From NCBI GenBank assembly GCA_016721505.1, contig JADKHX010000006.1:124001-188000 (forward strand): DNA of 64,000 nt, given 5' to 3'. The notes under the pieces are model-generated. The model saw only the letters and a list, made by a program, of their open reading frames with translations. It was not told the DNA's origin and did no database searches. This DNA is from Rhodocyclaceae bacterium (lineage in GTDB: Bacteria; Pseudomonadota; Gammaproteobacteria; Burkholderiales; Rhodocyclaceae). Shown piece by piece: positions 53,400 through 60,963 of the stretch; the first letter of the stretch is position 1, and every line of letters begins with the position of its first letter. The translations under genes were made by a program, and so were the position numbers.

Positions 53400-55061
53400 T
53401 TAGTCGTTATTGCGCCGCCAAACTGCCACAAATGACAACACTTTTTGCCAAGCCGAAAGCCGTTCGTCGGACACTGCGTCGAGGAAATCTGACAAGCGCT
53501 TTGATTTGACCATTGTGTAAATCGTGACTGCCGACGTGACCGACATGACGACAGTAAAAATGAACAATCGGCGCTCAATCGACGAGTCCGCCTCGGCCAA
53601 TAAGTTCATGCCGAGCAACCCGGTGGTAACCGTGCCGATTAGGCCAAAGATAGTCACCACCGTGAGTCGTACCACTGTGTTGGCTTGACGGCGCAGCGCG
53701 TCGGCATCCAAATAGCTATTCATATCTGAGGTGCGTTCTTTGACTTCGCGGTACAGTGTTTCAATCTCCAAATGATCCGCACACATACGAAACAAGTCCC
53801 TCGTTTGGGTTTGTTCGGCAACTTCACGAAACCAATATAAATGGGTAAAACCAAGGAAACCTTCAAAGCTCGCACGTATCGTGCGCTTGAATCGGCGTAC
53901 GCTGTTTGGATCGGAAATCACCAGTGGCCGCAAGGCTTCGGCGAGCCTATCTGAGAACATTAGTAGTGCGGCTTTTTGAAAATGCGCGATAACGAAAATC
54001 AAAAAATGTTGATGGCGAAATTGCGCCAAAACGCCACGGAGGTGACAACTAAAAAACTCCGACCGCGCGCTTCCCACCACAATTAAGGAGTGGCCATTGC
54101 ACAAATAGCGTGTATTCGGCGCCGGTCCACTGTCACACCAAAACCGGTCATAACAATACTTTCGTTCAAAGTCTTGCAGATGCTGATCAGAATAGGGCAG
54201 CGGCGCAGTGCTAGTGACACCCTGCTCGCCGGCACCAGTGACTAAACCGAGACGGACGAAATCACTACGTTGCAATGTCTGGGGATTGTCCATCGCCAGA
54301 TAGGCCATCAAGGGCATACGGTAATACTCGATCTGCCGGTACCGCAACTCTCCGGCGGATGCCGAATGATCACTGACCAAGGGCTGCAACAAATAGTCCC
54401 AGTGCGCCGATATTCTTGGTGCTCGATGCGCCGACACATGCTCAAGATAGGCCGTAGTGTCTTGCATATCCGAGCGCGCCAAGACCTTACCATCGGCATC
54501 CAGACACTCGACGCTCTCAGCACACAGCAATGCTCGTCCGTTATCGCTCCACCCTGCCGGGTAACCACGTCCGAGCCGATGCAACAACTCTTGCGCCTGA
54601 TTCAAGTTGATGTTGTTGGCGCTCAGCTCAACATTGAGCAAGACCAGGTCAATGTTGAGGAAGAAATACAAGTCAATGTGAACCACATTCAGACTTATCG
54701 CTTCGTCCCCGGGGCGATTCACCACCCTCACCGTCGCCACATCCTTGCGCCGGAATACTCGCATGGGCGACTCCAGCCGACGCCCCAACTTGCCGCGAGT
54801 GGCACGCCCGTCGCCATACAAGAAGCGCTGAACGTAGGGTAAGAAGGCGACAAACTCGTTGTAGTGACGTTCCTGAAAACTGCCTGCAACACCGGTGTAT
54901 TCATCGACCACTTCACGCCACGGCGAAGCCTCACCCTGCGCCCGCAAGAGTTCCCATGGCGTTGCCGGTAGCCGGCTTACAGTCTTCACTGACATCAGCC
55001 GCAATGGCCACAACAGGACTTGGCGGAAGTGTTCGACTTTGGCGACTGTGGTTTGTGTCAT
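53400..55061 (-). CDS. CorA-like protein with GMN motif and two C-terminal membrane helices
   Basis: The 553-residue protein is mostly soluble for 450 residues, with a long helical part at 420-470 (HLEIETLYREVKERTSDMNSYL), then two membrane helices. The first ends in GMNLL, like the YGMN pore motif of CorA magnesium transporters. The N-terminal domain is longer than and different from CorA (about 316 residues). A divalent-cation channel is a plausible inference, but the family is not recognised with certainty. It lies between DUF2505 and the repeat downstream of dnaQ, with AGGA near the start. Confidence 0.7.
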   Translation of the reverse strand: MTQTTVAKVEHFRQVLLWPLRLMSVKTVSRLPATPWELLRAQGEASPWREVVDEYTGVAGSFQERHYNEFVAFLPYVQRFLYGDGRATRGKLGRRLESPMRVFRRKDVATVRVVNRPGDEAISLNVVHIDLYFFLNIDLVLLNVELSANNINLNQAQELLHRLGRGYPAGWSDNGRALLCAESVECLDADGKVLARSDMQDTTAYLEHVSAHRAPRISAHWDYLLQPLVSDHSASAGELRYRQIEYYRMPLMAYLAMDNPQTLQRSDFVRLGLVTGAGEQGVTSTAPLPYSDQHLQDFERKYCYDRFWCDSGPAPNTRYLCNGHSLIVVGSARSEFFSCHLRGVLAQFRHQHFLIFVIAHFQKAALLMFSDRLAEALRPLVISDPNSVRRFKRTIRASFEGFLGFTHLYWFREVAEQTQTRDLFRMCADHLEIETLYREVKERTSDMNSYLDADALRRQANTVVRLTVVTIFGLIGTVTTGLLGMNLLAEADSSIERRLFIFTVVMSVTSAVTIYTMVKSKRLSDFLDAVSDERLSAWQKVLSFVAVWRRNND

Positions 55062-55087
55062 TGGCGATCCTTGTCCTAATGTGACAG

Positions 55088-55177
55088 CGGCGACGCAGGG
55101 GTTTCACAAAGCACCGCTTTGCGCCTGCAAAGCGGGTCGGCTGTGCAAAGCCGACACTGCACACCAGCACCAACTGG
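55088..55177 (-). repeat. Long dispersed repeat between the CorA-like gene and dnaQ
   Basis: The minus strand reads CCAGTTGGTGCTGG, TGTGCAGT, hairpin 1 (GTCGGCT / AGCCGAC, 7 bp) and hairpin 2 (CCGCTTTGC / GCAAAGCGG, 9 bp with AGGC loop), then GAAACCCCTGCGTCGCCG. Hairpin 1 differs from the dnaX copy by a paired change (C-G to G-C), which preserves the stem. It ends nine bases short of the dnaQ stop codon. Confidence 0.9.
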
Positions 55178-55185
55178 CGAGACGG

Positions 55186-55878
55186 TCACTGCGACGCGGA
55201 CCACAAGCATTTCCCTTGACTCTGCTTGTCCACCTCGGCCAGCACCTTTTCATGTCCCGCTAATTCATCTTCACTCGCTCGCAACACCCGCAACGGCGGA
55301 TGCTCGGTGGCGATAGCGACGCTAGCGCCCGCTGTCGTGCCGAAATCTATCAACAATGAATTTTGCCCGCGTGTCATCGCCAAATAAACATCCGCCAGCA
55401 ATTCGGCATCGAGCAAGGCGCCATGCAGTTCGCGATTGGAATTATCGACGGCAAATTCGGCGCAGAGCGCGTTGAGATTGTTCTTGCGTCCGGGTCGCAA
55501 ATCGCGTGCCATTTTCAAGGTATCGATGATATTGCCGCAGAGCTTTTCTATCGGCGGCAGATCCAACAATTGCAGTTCGTTGTTGAGAAATCCCACGTCG
55601 AACGACGCGTTATGAATAATTAGCTCGGCATCGCGTACAAAATCTAAAAATGTCGATACAAGCTCGGCAAACTTGGGCTTGTCGGCCAAAAATTCATCGG
55701 TCAAACCATGCACCGCCATCGCCCCCGGATCCACCGCGCGTTCGGGATTCAAATAGCAATGAAAGTATTGCTGTGATCTCCGTCGCCCGTCGAGTTCTAT
55801 GCAGCCGATTTCTATCACTCGATCACCGGTGCGCCAATCGAGCCCGGTGGTTTCGGTATCCAAGACGATTTGTCTCAT
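55186..55878 (-). CDS. dnaQ: DNA polymerase III epsilon subunit (proofreading 3'-5' exonuclease)
   Basis: The 230-residue protein has Exo I VLDTETTGLD, Exo II IIHNASFDVGFLNNE and Exo III LHGALLDAELLADVYLAMT, plus the C-terminal tail that binds the alpha subunit (HPPLRVLRASEDELAGHEKVLAEV). It overlaps rnhA in ATGA (55875-55878), the conserved rnhA-dnaQ pairing. The last residues (KCLWSASQ) sit right beside a long dispersed repeat, so the original C-terminus may have been altered. Confidence 0.95.
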   Translation of the reverse strand: MRQIVLDTETTGLDWRTGDRVIEIGCIELDGRRRSQQYFHCYLNPERAVDPGAMAVHGLTDEFLADKPKFAELVSTFLDFVRDAELIIHNASFDVGFLNNELQLLDLPPIEKLCGNIIDTLKMARDLRPGRKNNLNALCAEFAVDNSNRELHGALLDAELLADVYLAMTRGQNSLLIDFGTTAGASVAIATEHPPLRVLRASEDELAGHEKVLAEVDKQSQGKCLWSASQ

Positions 55879-56351
55879 ATCAGCACCTTTGCCGGGATGG
55901 TTACACCAGCGCGCGCCATCTCGATGCCGCGCCTAGCCAGCGCATCAGCCCGCTCGTTTTCGACATGCCCGGCATGGCCTCTGACCCAGCACCATTCGAT
56001 TTTGTTGCCGCTTGCCAGCGCATCCATTTGCTTCCACAAATCGACGTTTTTAACCGGCTTCTTATCCGCCGTTTGCCAGCCGCGTCGCTTCCAGCCATGT
56101 ATCCACTCGCTGATGCCTTTTTGCACGTATTGCGAATCGGTGGAAACGCGTGCAGTTATCGGCGCAGTAAATTGATTTTGCAAGCTCTCCAACGCCGCAA
56201 TCACGCCCATCATTTCCATCCGATTGTTAGTGGTATTCATTTCGCCACCACACAATTCCGTTTCGCGTCCGTCCTGCCGAACTATCGCGCCCCAACCACC
56301 AGGACCCGGGTTTCCGCTGCATGCGCCATCGGTAAAAATTTCTATCGTCAT
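55875..56351 (-). CDS. rnhA: Ribonuclease HI
   Basis: The 158-residue protein contains all catalytic residues: EIFTDGACSGNPGPGGWGA (Asp), GGEMNTTNNRMEMMGV (Glu), STDSQYV (Asp) and the C-terminal WVRGHAGHVENERADALA (His/Asp). It removes RNA from RNA-DNA hybrids. It overlaps both neighbours by ATGA. Confidence 0.97.
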   Translation of the reverse strand: MTIEIFTDGACSGNPGPGGWGAIVRQDGRETELCGGEMNTTNNRMEMMGVIAALESLQNQFTAPITARVSTDSQYVQKGISEWIHGWKRRGWQTADKKPVKNVDLWKQMDALASGNKIEWCWVRGHAGHVENERADALARRGIEMARAGVTIPAKVLI

Positions 56352-57109
56352 TCTCTATTGTCCAATTTCTTGTGATTACCGGATTGAAGTTCTGTCATTG
56401 ACTGGGTCACCGAAACCAGTGCTTTGGCGCGCGCTTTTCTGTCTGCCCACGCCGGCGTAATCAAGCGCATGCCTTGCTGACGCTTGACCGCTTGAATCAC
56501 ATACACGGCGCCGACAATCGGCCACCATTTATCGCCCGCAGCATCCATGAATTTTAAGCGGCGCAACCATTTTTCTTGCGCCATTGCCGGCGCGTGACAG
56601 CCATAGCTGCCAGCCTGTATTTCAAATCCTAACAAAGAGCACCAATCCTTGAGTCGCGACACACTGATGTATTGGCCACGCCATGGTGGCAGGCTTTGCC
56701 GACGCGACATTTTTCGGCGTGCGCCCCACAAACTGTAGGGATTGAATCCGGTGACAATCACATGGCCTTCGGGCACTAACACGCGCTCAACTTCGCGCAA
56801 TACTTGATGCGGGTTCTCATCAAATTCCAGGGTGTGTGGCAGCACCACCAGATCAATGCTATTGGCCGCGAAAGGCAAGAAATGCAAGTCGCTGCGCACC
56901 TCGGAATCGCCGGTGTAACGCCCGTCATCGCAACGAAATCGCAGCGGCATACGATTGGTGCGCAAAAAATCTATCCGCGGCAGTGATAATTGCACTGCGT
57001 TAAAGCCGAAAATATCGGCCACCAACAAATCATGCTGACCACGCTCCCACTCCAGTACATACTGTCCGGGCGGCGTTTGCAGCCAATCTTCAAAGCCTTG
57101 AATCGACAT
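56348..57109 (-). CDS. SAM-dependent methyltransferase (YafS-like)
   Basis: The 253-residue protein has a class I methyltransferase core around DLHFLPFAANSIDLVVLPHTLEFDENPHQVLREVERVLVPEGHVIVTGFNPYSLWG. It lacks the classical glycine-rich motif I in a clear form. The same gene order (gloB / methyltransferase / rnhA / dnaQ) occurs in enterobacteria, where the gene is yafS; the substrate is unknown. It is divergent from gloB and overlaps rnhA by four bases. Confidence 0.85.
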   Translation of the reverse strand: MSIQGFEDWLQTPPGQYVLEWERGQHDLLVADIFGFNAVQLSLPRIDFLRTNRMPLRFRCDDGRYTGDSEVRSDLHFLPFAANSIDLVVLPHTLEFDENPHQVLREVERVLVPEGHVIVTGFNPYSLWGARRKMSRRQSLPPWRGQYISVSRLKDWCSLLGFEIQAGSYGCHAPAMAQEKWLRRLKFMDAAGDKWWPIVGAVYVIQAVKRQQGMRLITPAWADRKARAKALVSVTQSMTELQSGNHKKLDNRE

Positions 57110-57156
57110 CGTTTAACCTACTGAAAAAATCAGGGAAGTTCAGGAAAAAAATCACT

Positions 57157-57969
57157 ATGACTGAAAACATACCGGAAATTGTCGGCCTCCAAGCATTCAC
57201 TGACAACTATATTTGGACAATCCGAAAAGCAGGTTACGCCATCGTGGTTGACCCGGGCGATGCCGCGCCTGTGTTGCGCCATTTGGCCGAAAGCGGCGAT
57301 CAACTTTGTGCAATTTTGCTGACCCATCACCACCCCGATCATGTCGGTGGCGTACCCGCGTTGCTGGCCGCGATGCCCGACAAAAAGATTGCCGTATATG
57401 GACCGGCCATCGAAAATGTTGCCACCGTGACGCATCCGATGCAAGGCGGCGAACACATCCACATCACCGCACCAAATGATGCGCTGCGCGCCGAATTTGA
57501 GATCATCAACATCCCCGGCCACACGCGCGGGCACATCGCTTTTTATTCCAACAATTTGCTGCCCGAAGGCGCGCTCTTTTGCGGCGACACTTTATTCGCG
57601 GCGGGCTGTGGTCGTTTGTTTGAAGGCACGCCGGCACAAATGCAAGCATCCTTGCAATCCCTCAGCGTGTTACCAGCACCAACTCGCGTTTTCTGCGGTC
57701 ACGAATACACCCAAGCCAATCTGCGCTTTGCCAGCGCCGTCGAGCCAAACAACGAAGCGGTGCGCGCGCGTAGTGAAGCGGTGGCAGCTTTGCGTAAGGA
57801 TTTACGTTGCACCTTGCCCTCGAGCATTGCTATCGAGCTGGCCACCAACCCTTTTCTGCGTTGGGCTGCGCCTGAAGTCATTCACGCCGCCGGCCAACGC
57901 TTAGGCCACGCGCCAGCCACAGACATCGAAACTTTCGCGGCGATTCGTGAATGGAAGAATTCGTTTTAA
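57157..57969 (+). CDS. gloB: Hydroxyacylglutathione hydrolase (glyoxalase II)
   Basis: The 270-residue metallo-beta-lactamase-fold protein has the metal motif THHHPDHVGG, the later His (IPGHTRGH), the metal-bridging Asp (FCGDTLFAAGCGRLFEGT) and CGHEYT. It completes methylglyoxal detoxification by hydrolysing S-lactoylglutathione. Residues about 169-177 (LSVLPAPTR) coincide with an inverted short repeat copy. Protein length is normal, so this match may replace rather than lengthen the loop, or be chance. Confidence 0.95.
   Translation: MTENIPEIVGLQAFTDNYIWTIRKAGYAIVVDPGDAAPVLRHLAESGDQLCAILLTHHHPDHVGGVPALLAAMPDKKIAVYGPAIENVATVTHPMQGGEHIHITAPNDALRAEFEIINIPGHTRGHIAFYSNNLLPEGALFCGDTLFAAGCGRLFEGTPAQMQASLQSLSVLPAPTRVFCGHEYTQANLRFASAVEPNNEAVRARSEAVAALRKDLRCTLPSSIAIELATNPFLRWAAPEVIHAAGQRLGHAPATDIETFAAIREWKNSF
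57661..57686 (-). repeat. Short dispersed repeat in gloB, antisense
   Basis: The minus strand reads GCGAGTTGGTGCTGG, then TAACACGCTGAG. It is antisense to gloB and encodes LSVLPAPTR just before the CGHEYT motif. Confidence 0.6.
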
Positions 57970-58191
57970 ATCAGTGATCAGAAGGTGTTGAGCGTGGCCG
58001 ACGCATTACACCTCAGGACGACAACCCGGCCAACATCCAAGGACCTTCAGCTGAAGGGTTCATGCTGGTTGGTTCAGGCCCGGATGCGAGCGGTCACCGC
58101 CAAGTTGGGGGTGCCGCCAGCGATTTCCCACACCCTTGGCTACTCCAAGCCGCTTATTTGAATGCGCAATGCCCACGTTTCTCCACCGCTC
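57970..58191. other. Gap between gloB and mltD
   Basis: 222 bases without a credible gene. The right half (58108-58192) looks like a decayed long repeat. The left half shows nothing clear. Confidence 0.4.
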
Positions 58192-58192
58192 A
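58108..58192 (+). repeat. Possible decayed long dispersed repeat upstream of mltD
   Basis: GCCAAGTTGGGGGTGCCG resembles the common left end. CTTGG / CCAAG with a 5-nt loop resembles hairpin 1, and GCCGCTTATTTGAATGCGC followed by TTTCTCCACCGCT resembles the right half of the 19377-19468 copy. Alignment requires several gaps. Confidence 0.4.
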
Positions 58193-59580
58193 TGCGATCA
58201 CTCCTCTTTGCTGCGTTATTGCTTTGCGGCGCGCTACCTCTGGCTCAGGCCCAAGACGCGCTGAGATCATCGACGATGCTCTCCAGCAATCCTTCCGCCG
58301 AAGCGCCAGTCGTCCTGCCCGCAGAGTCGGCTCCGGTAGGGCAAAACATCACCAGGGTCGCTGACGATTCACCGACCATTCCATTTATTGACCTGACCAC
58401 TCCACCTGATGATTTATGGCAGCGGGTGCGCAATGGCTTCTCAATGCAAAACCTGAGCGGCCCTTTGGTGACACAAAGGCAAGCGTGGTATTTAAATCAT
58501 CCCGACGCTTTGAAACACACGCTGGAACGTAGCCGGCGGTATTTGTTTCATATCGTTACCGAACTAGAGAAGCGCGGCATGCCGACCGAACTTGCCCTGC
58601 TGCCATTTGTTGAAAGCTCCTTCAATCCGCTGGCCTACTCGCCCGCCCGTGCGCACGGTATGTGGCAGTTCATTCCATCTACTGGCAAAACTTATAACTT
58701 GCAACAAAATTGGTGGTTGGATCAGCGTCGTGACATCGTCGCCTCGACCAGTGCCGCGCTGGATTATTTGCAGCACATTTACGATATGCATGGCGATTGG
58801 CATTTGGCACTGGCTTCCTACAACTGGGGAGAAGGCGCGGTAGGTCGCGCGGTAGCCAAGAACGAACGCCTTGGCCTGCCGACGGACTACATGAGCCTCA
58901 AAGTGCCGCAGGAAACACGCTACTACGTGCCGGCATTGCAAGCGCTCAAAAACATCATCGCCGAGCCGCAATTGTTCGGCATCAATCTCGACCCGATTCC
59001 CAACTTACCCTACTTCGGTTTGGTCGAACGTGATGGCCCGATGGATGTGGCAATTGCCGCGCGATTGGCTGAAATCCCAGTCGCCGAATTCGTCGCGCTC
59101 AACCCCGCATACAGTCGGCCGCGCATGCCGGATGTGGGCAACTCCTCGCTGGTGCTGCCAGCCGCAAAAGTGCAAACTTATCTGAGCAATTTACAGCTCC
59201 ACACCTCTCAAAGCAAACCACTATCGGCGTGGAATATTTACGAACTAAAGAGTGGCGAAAAGCTCGATACGGTCGCCAAGCGTTACAAAATTAGCGGCAT
59301 TCAATTGCGCCAGTTCAACGGCATTACCAAAAAGACCAAGGTCGGACCGGGCCTGTCGTTGCTGGTTCCCGGGCCTGACGCATTGCTGGCACACAACGCG
59401 TTGAGCGTGCAATTGCCGCAAACACCAGCAGCACCACCAAAAGCCAAGAAAATGCGTGGCAAAGCGAGTGGTGTCAGCACAAAATCAAAAAATAGAAAAG
59501 CCACTGGCACAACAAAATCCAGCGCAAAACCCGGCGGAAAAGCTGTCAAGCACGGGAAAACGAAAGCATTGCCGCGCTAA
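58192..59580 (+). CDS. mltD: Membrane-bound lytic murein transglycosylase D (LysM)
   Basis: The 462-residue protein from ATG 58192 has a signal peptide (MRSLLFAALLLCGALPLAQA). The SLT catalytic domain contains LLPFVESSFNPLAYSPARA (catalytic Glu), GMWQFIPSTGKTYNL and LALASYNWGEGAVGRAV. One LysM domain (YELKSGEKLDTVAKRYKISGIQLRQFNGI) lies near 355-400. The last 60 residues are very Lys/Ser/Gly-rich and basic, an unusual tail for MltD. It lies downstream of gloB, as in many proteobacteria. Confidence 0.95.
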   Translation: MRSLLFAALLLCGALPLAQAQDALRSSTMLSSNPSAEAPVVLPAESAPVGQNITRVADDSPTIPFIDLTTPPDDLWQRVRNGFSMQNLSGPLVTQRQAWYLNHPDALKHTLERSRRYLFHIVTELEKRGMPTELALLPFVESSFNPLAYSPARAHGMWQFIPSTGKTYNLQQNWWLDQRRDIVASTSAALDYLQHIYDMHGDWHLALASYNWGEGAVGRAVAKNERLGLPTDYMSLKVPQETRYYVPALQALKNIIAEPQLFGINLDPIPNLPYFGLVERDGPMDVAIAARLAEIPVAEFVALNPAYSRPRMPDVGNSSLVLPAAKVQTYLSNLQLHTSQSKPLSAWNIYELKSGEKLDTVAKRYKISGIQLRQFNGITKKTKVGPGLSLLVPGPDALLAHNALSVQLPQTPAAPPKAKKMRGKASGVSTKSKNRKATGTTKSSAKPGGKAVKHGKTKALPR

Positions 59581-59587
59581 TACGACG

Positions 59588-60277
59588 CTAGGTCATCCCC
59601 ACCAAACGGCCGGCCGCCAGGCGCAAAGTACGGCCACAACGTGCGGCCAAGTTTTCATCATGGGTGACCAGAATCAGTGTCGTGCCGAATTCCTGATTCA
59701 TGCCGAACATCAAATCAATCACCTGCGCACCGGTTGCAGCATCCAAATTTCCGGTCGGTTCGTCGGCCAACAAGATCTGCGGCTTGACTGAAAAAGCCCT
59801 CGCCAAGGCCACACGCTGCTGTTCGCCACCGGATAAATGTTTCGGGTAATGCCCAAGTCGCTCGCTCAGGCCAACACGATTCAGCATGGCTTCGGCGGTG
59901 GCTCGTGCGTTATCAGTGCCGGCGAGTTCGAGTGGCAACATGGTGTTTTCCAAAGCGTTTAGCGCAGGCAGCAATTGAAACGACTGAAACACAAATCCCA
60001 TCAAACGCCCGCGTAGCGCTGCACGTTGATCTTCATTCAGACTGGTTAAATTTTCACCCGCGACCGTCACAGCGCCTGCGCTTGGTTGATCCAGCCCAGC
60101 CATCAGCCCAAGCAGTGTGCTTTTGCCCGAACCTGACGCACCAACAATAGCTAGCGCCTCACCAGCGGCAACGCTGAAGGAAATTTCATGCAAAATGCTC
60201 AGGCTCGTCTCGCCATTGGGTACGACTTTGCTCAAGCCCGCTACTTCAATAGCTGCATTACCAATATTTCCTGTCAT
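59588..60277 (-). CDS. ybbA: ABC transporter ATP-binding protein (YbbA/LolD-like)
   Basis: The 229-residue protein has Walker A GASGSGKSTLLG, Q-loop FVFQSFQLLPAL, signature LSGGEQQRVALARAF and Walker B ILLADEPTGNLD, with the H-loop THDENLA. It resembles YbbA/LolD-type subunits of MacB-like systems. No membrane partner (ybbP) is adjacent in the window. ATG 60277 overlaps by two bases with the divergent tesA ATG, the conserved ybbA/tesA arrangement. Confidence 0.92.
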   Translation of the reverse strand: MTGNIGNAAIEVAGLSKVVPNGETSLSILHEISFSVAAGEALAIVGASGSGKSTLLGLMAGLDQPSAGAVTVAGENLTSLNEDQRAALRGRLMGFVFQSFQLLPALNALENTMLPLELAGTDNARATAEAMLNRVGLSERLGHYPKHLSGGEQQRVALARAFSVKPQILLADEPTGNLDAATGAQVIDLMFGMNQEFGTTLILVTHDENLAARCGRTLRLAAGRLVGMT

Positions 60278-60921
60278 GCTCAAATCCCTTTTTTCACTGC
60301 TGTTGATGACTGCTGCATTGATCGCCAGCCCGATGGTCTGCGCTGGCAATGTGATCTTAGTTTATGGCGACAGTCTATCGGCTGGATTCGGAATTCGGGT
60401 CGACCAAAGTTGGCCCGCGCTTTTGGCTGAGCGCTTGAAAAAGGATTCGCCAGTTGGTGCTTATGTGGAGTCCGCCGTCACTATGGACAGTCGCCAACGC
60501 CAGCATCAGCGGCGAAACCACCGCGGGGGGGCGCAGTCGTTTTGCTGCCGCGCTCGCGCAATTCAAACCCAAAGTCGTCATTCTGGAACTCGGTGCCAAT
60601 GATGGATTGCGCGGGCTGCCGGTGGTCCACATGCAAGACAATTTGACTGCCATGATCAAACTCGCCAAAGCCAACCGCGCCCGCGTTTTGCTCGTCGGCA
60701 TGCGCATGCCACCGAATTACGGGCCGGTCTACACGCGTGATTTTGAGCAGGCTTTCGTTACGCTCGCCAAGCAACAAAAAGTCGCCCTGTTGCCTTTTTT
60801 GTTGGAACCAATTGCCGGTCAACGCGACGCATTTCAGGCCGACGGTTTGCATCCGATTGCCGCGATGCAAAGCAAACTCCTCGATCACATTTATCCATCG
60901 CTCGCACCGCTGCTGAAATAG
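60276..60921 (+). pseudogene. tesA: Frameshifted GDSL esterase/thioesterase I
   Basis: Phase 1 encodes a signal peptide (MLKSLFSLLLMTAALIASPM) and the GDSL block VILVYGDSLSAGFGI ... WPALLAERLKKDS. Phase 2, from about 60481, encodes TVANASISGETTAGG, VVILELGANDGLRGLP and the closing GLHPIAAMQSKLLDHI with the catalytic Asp/His. Between them lies a dispersed repeat copy (60450-60479). Removing 28 bases there (net one more than a multiple of three) would give RLKKDSSLWTVANASISG, in line with family spacing. The gene is therefore broken by the repeat, unless one base is a sequencing error. Confidence 0.85.
60450..60479 (+). repeat. Dispersed repeat disrupting tesA
   Basis: The plus strand reads CCAGTTGGTGCT, TATGTGGAGT and CCGCCGTC. 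The middle (TGTGGAGT) matches the long form, and the end matches the short form. It looks like a long element with its hairpin section deleted, and it coincides with the tesA frame change. Confidence 0.75.
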
Positions 60922-60963
60922 CAGAGGCCGCCAAACCTACCGCTTTAGTCGCCCAGAAAGTCT

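Noticed and set aside
54270..54842. 190-codon plus-strand frame within the CorA-like gene
   Set aside because: Antisense to a well-formed gene; no recognisable domain or start signal.
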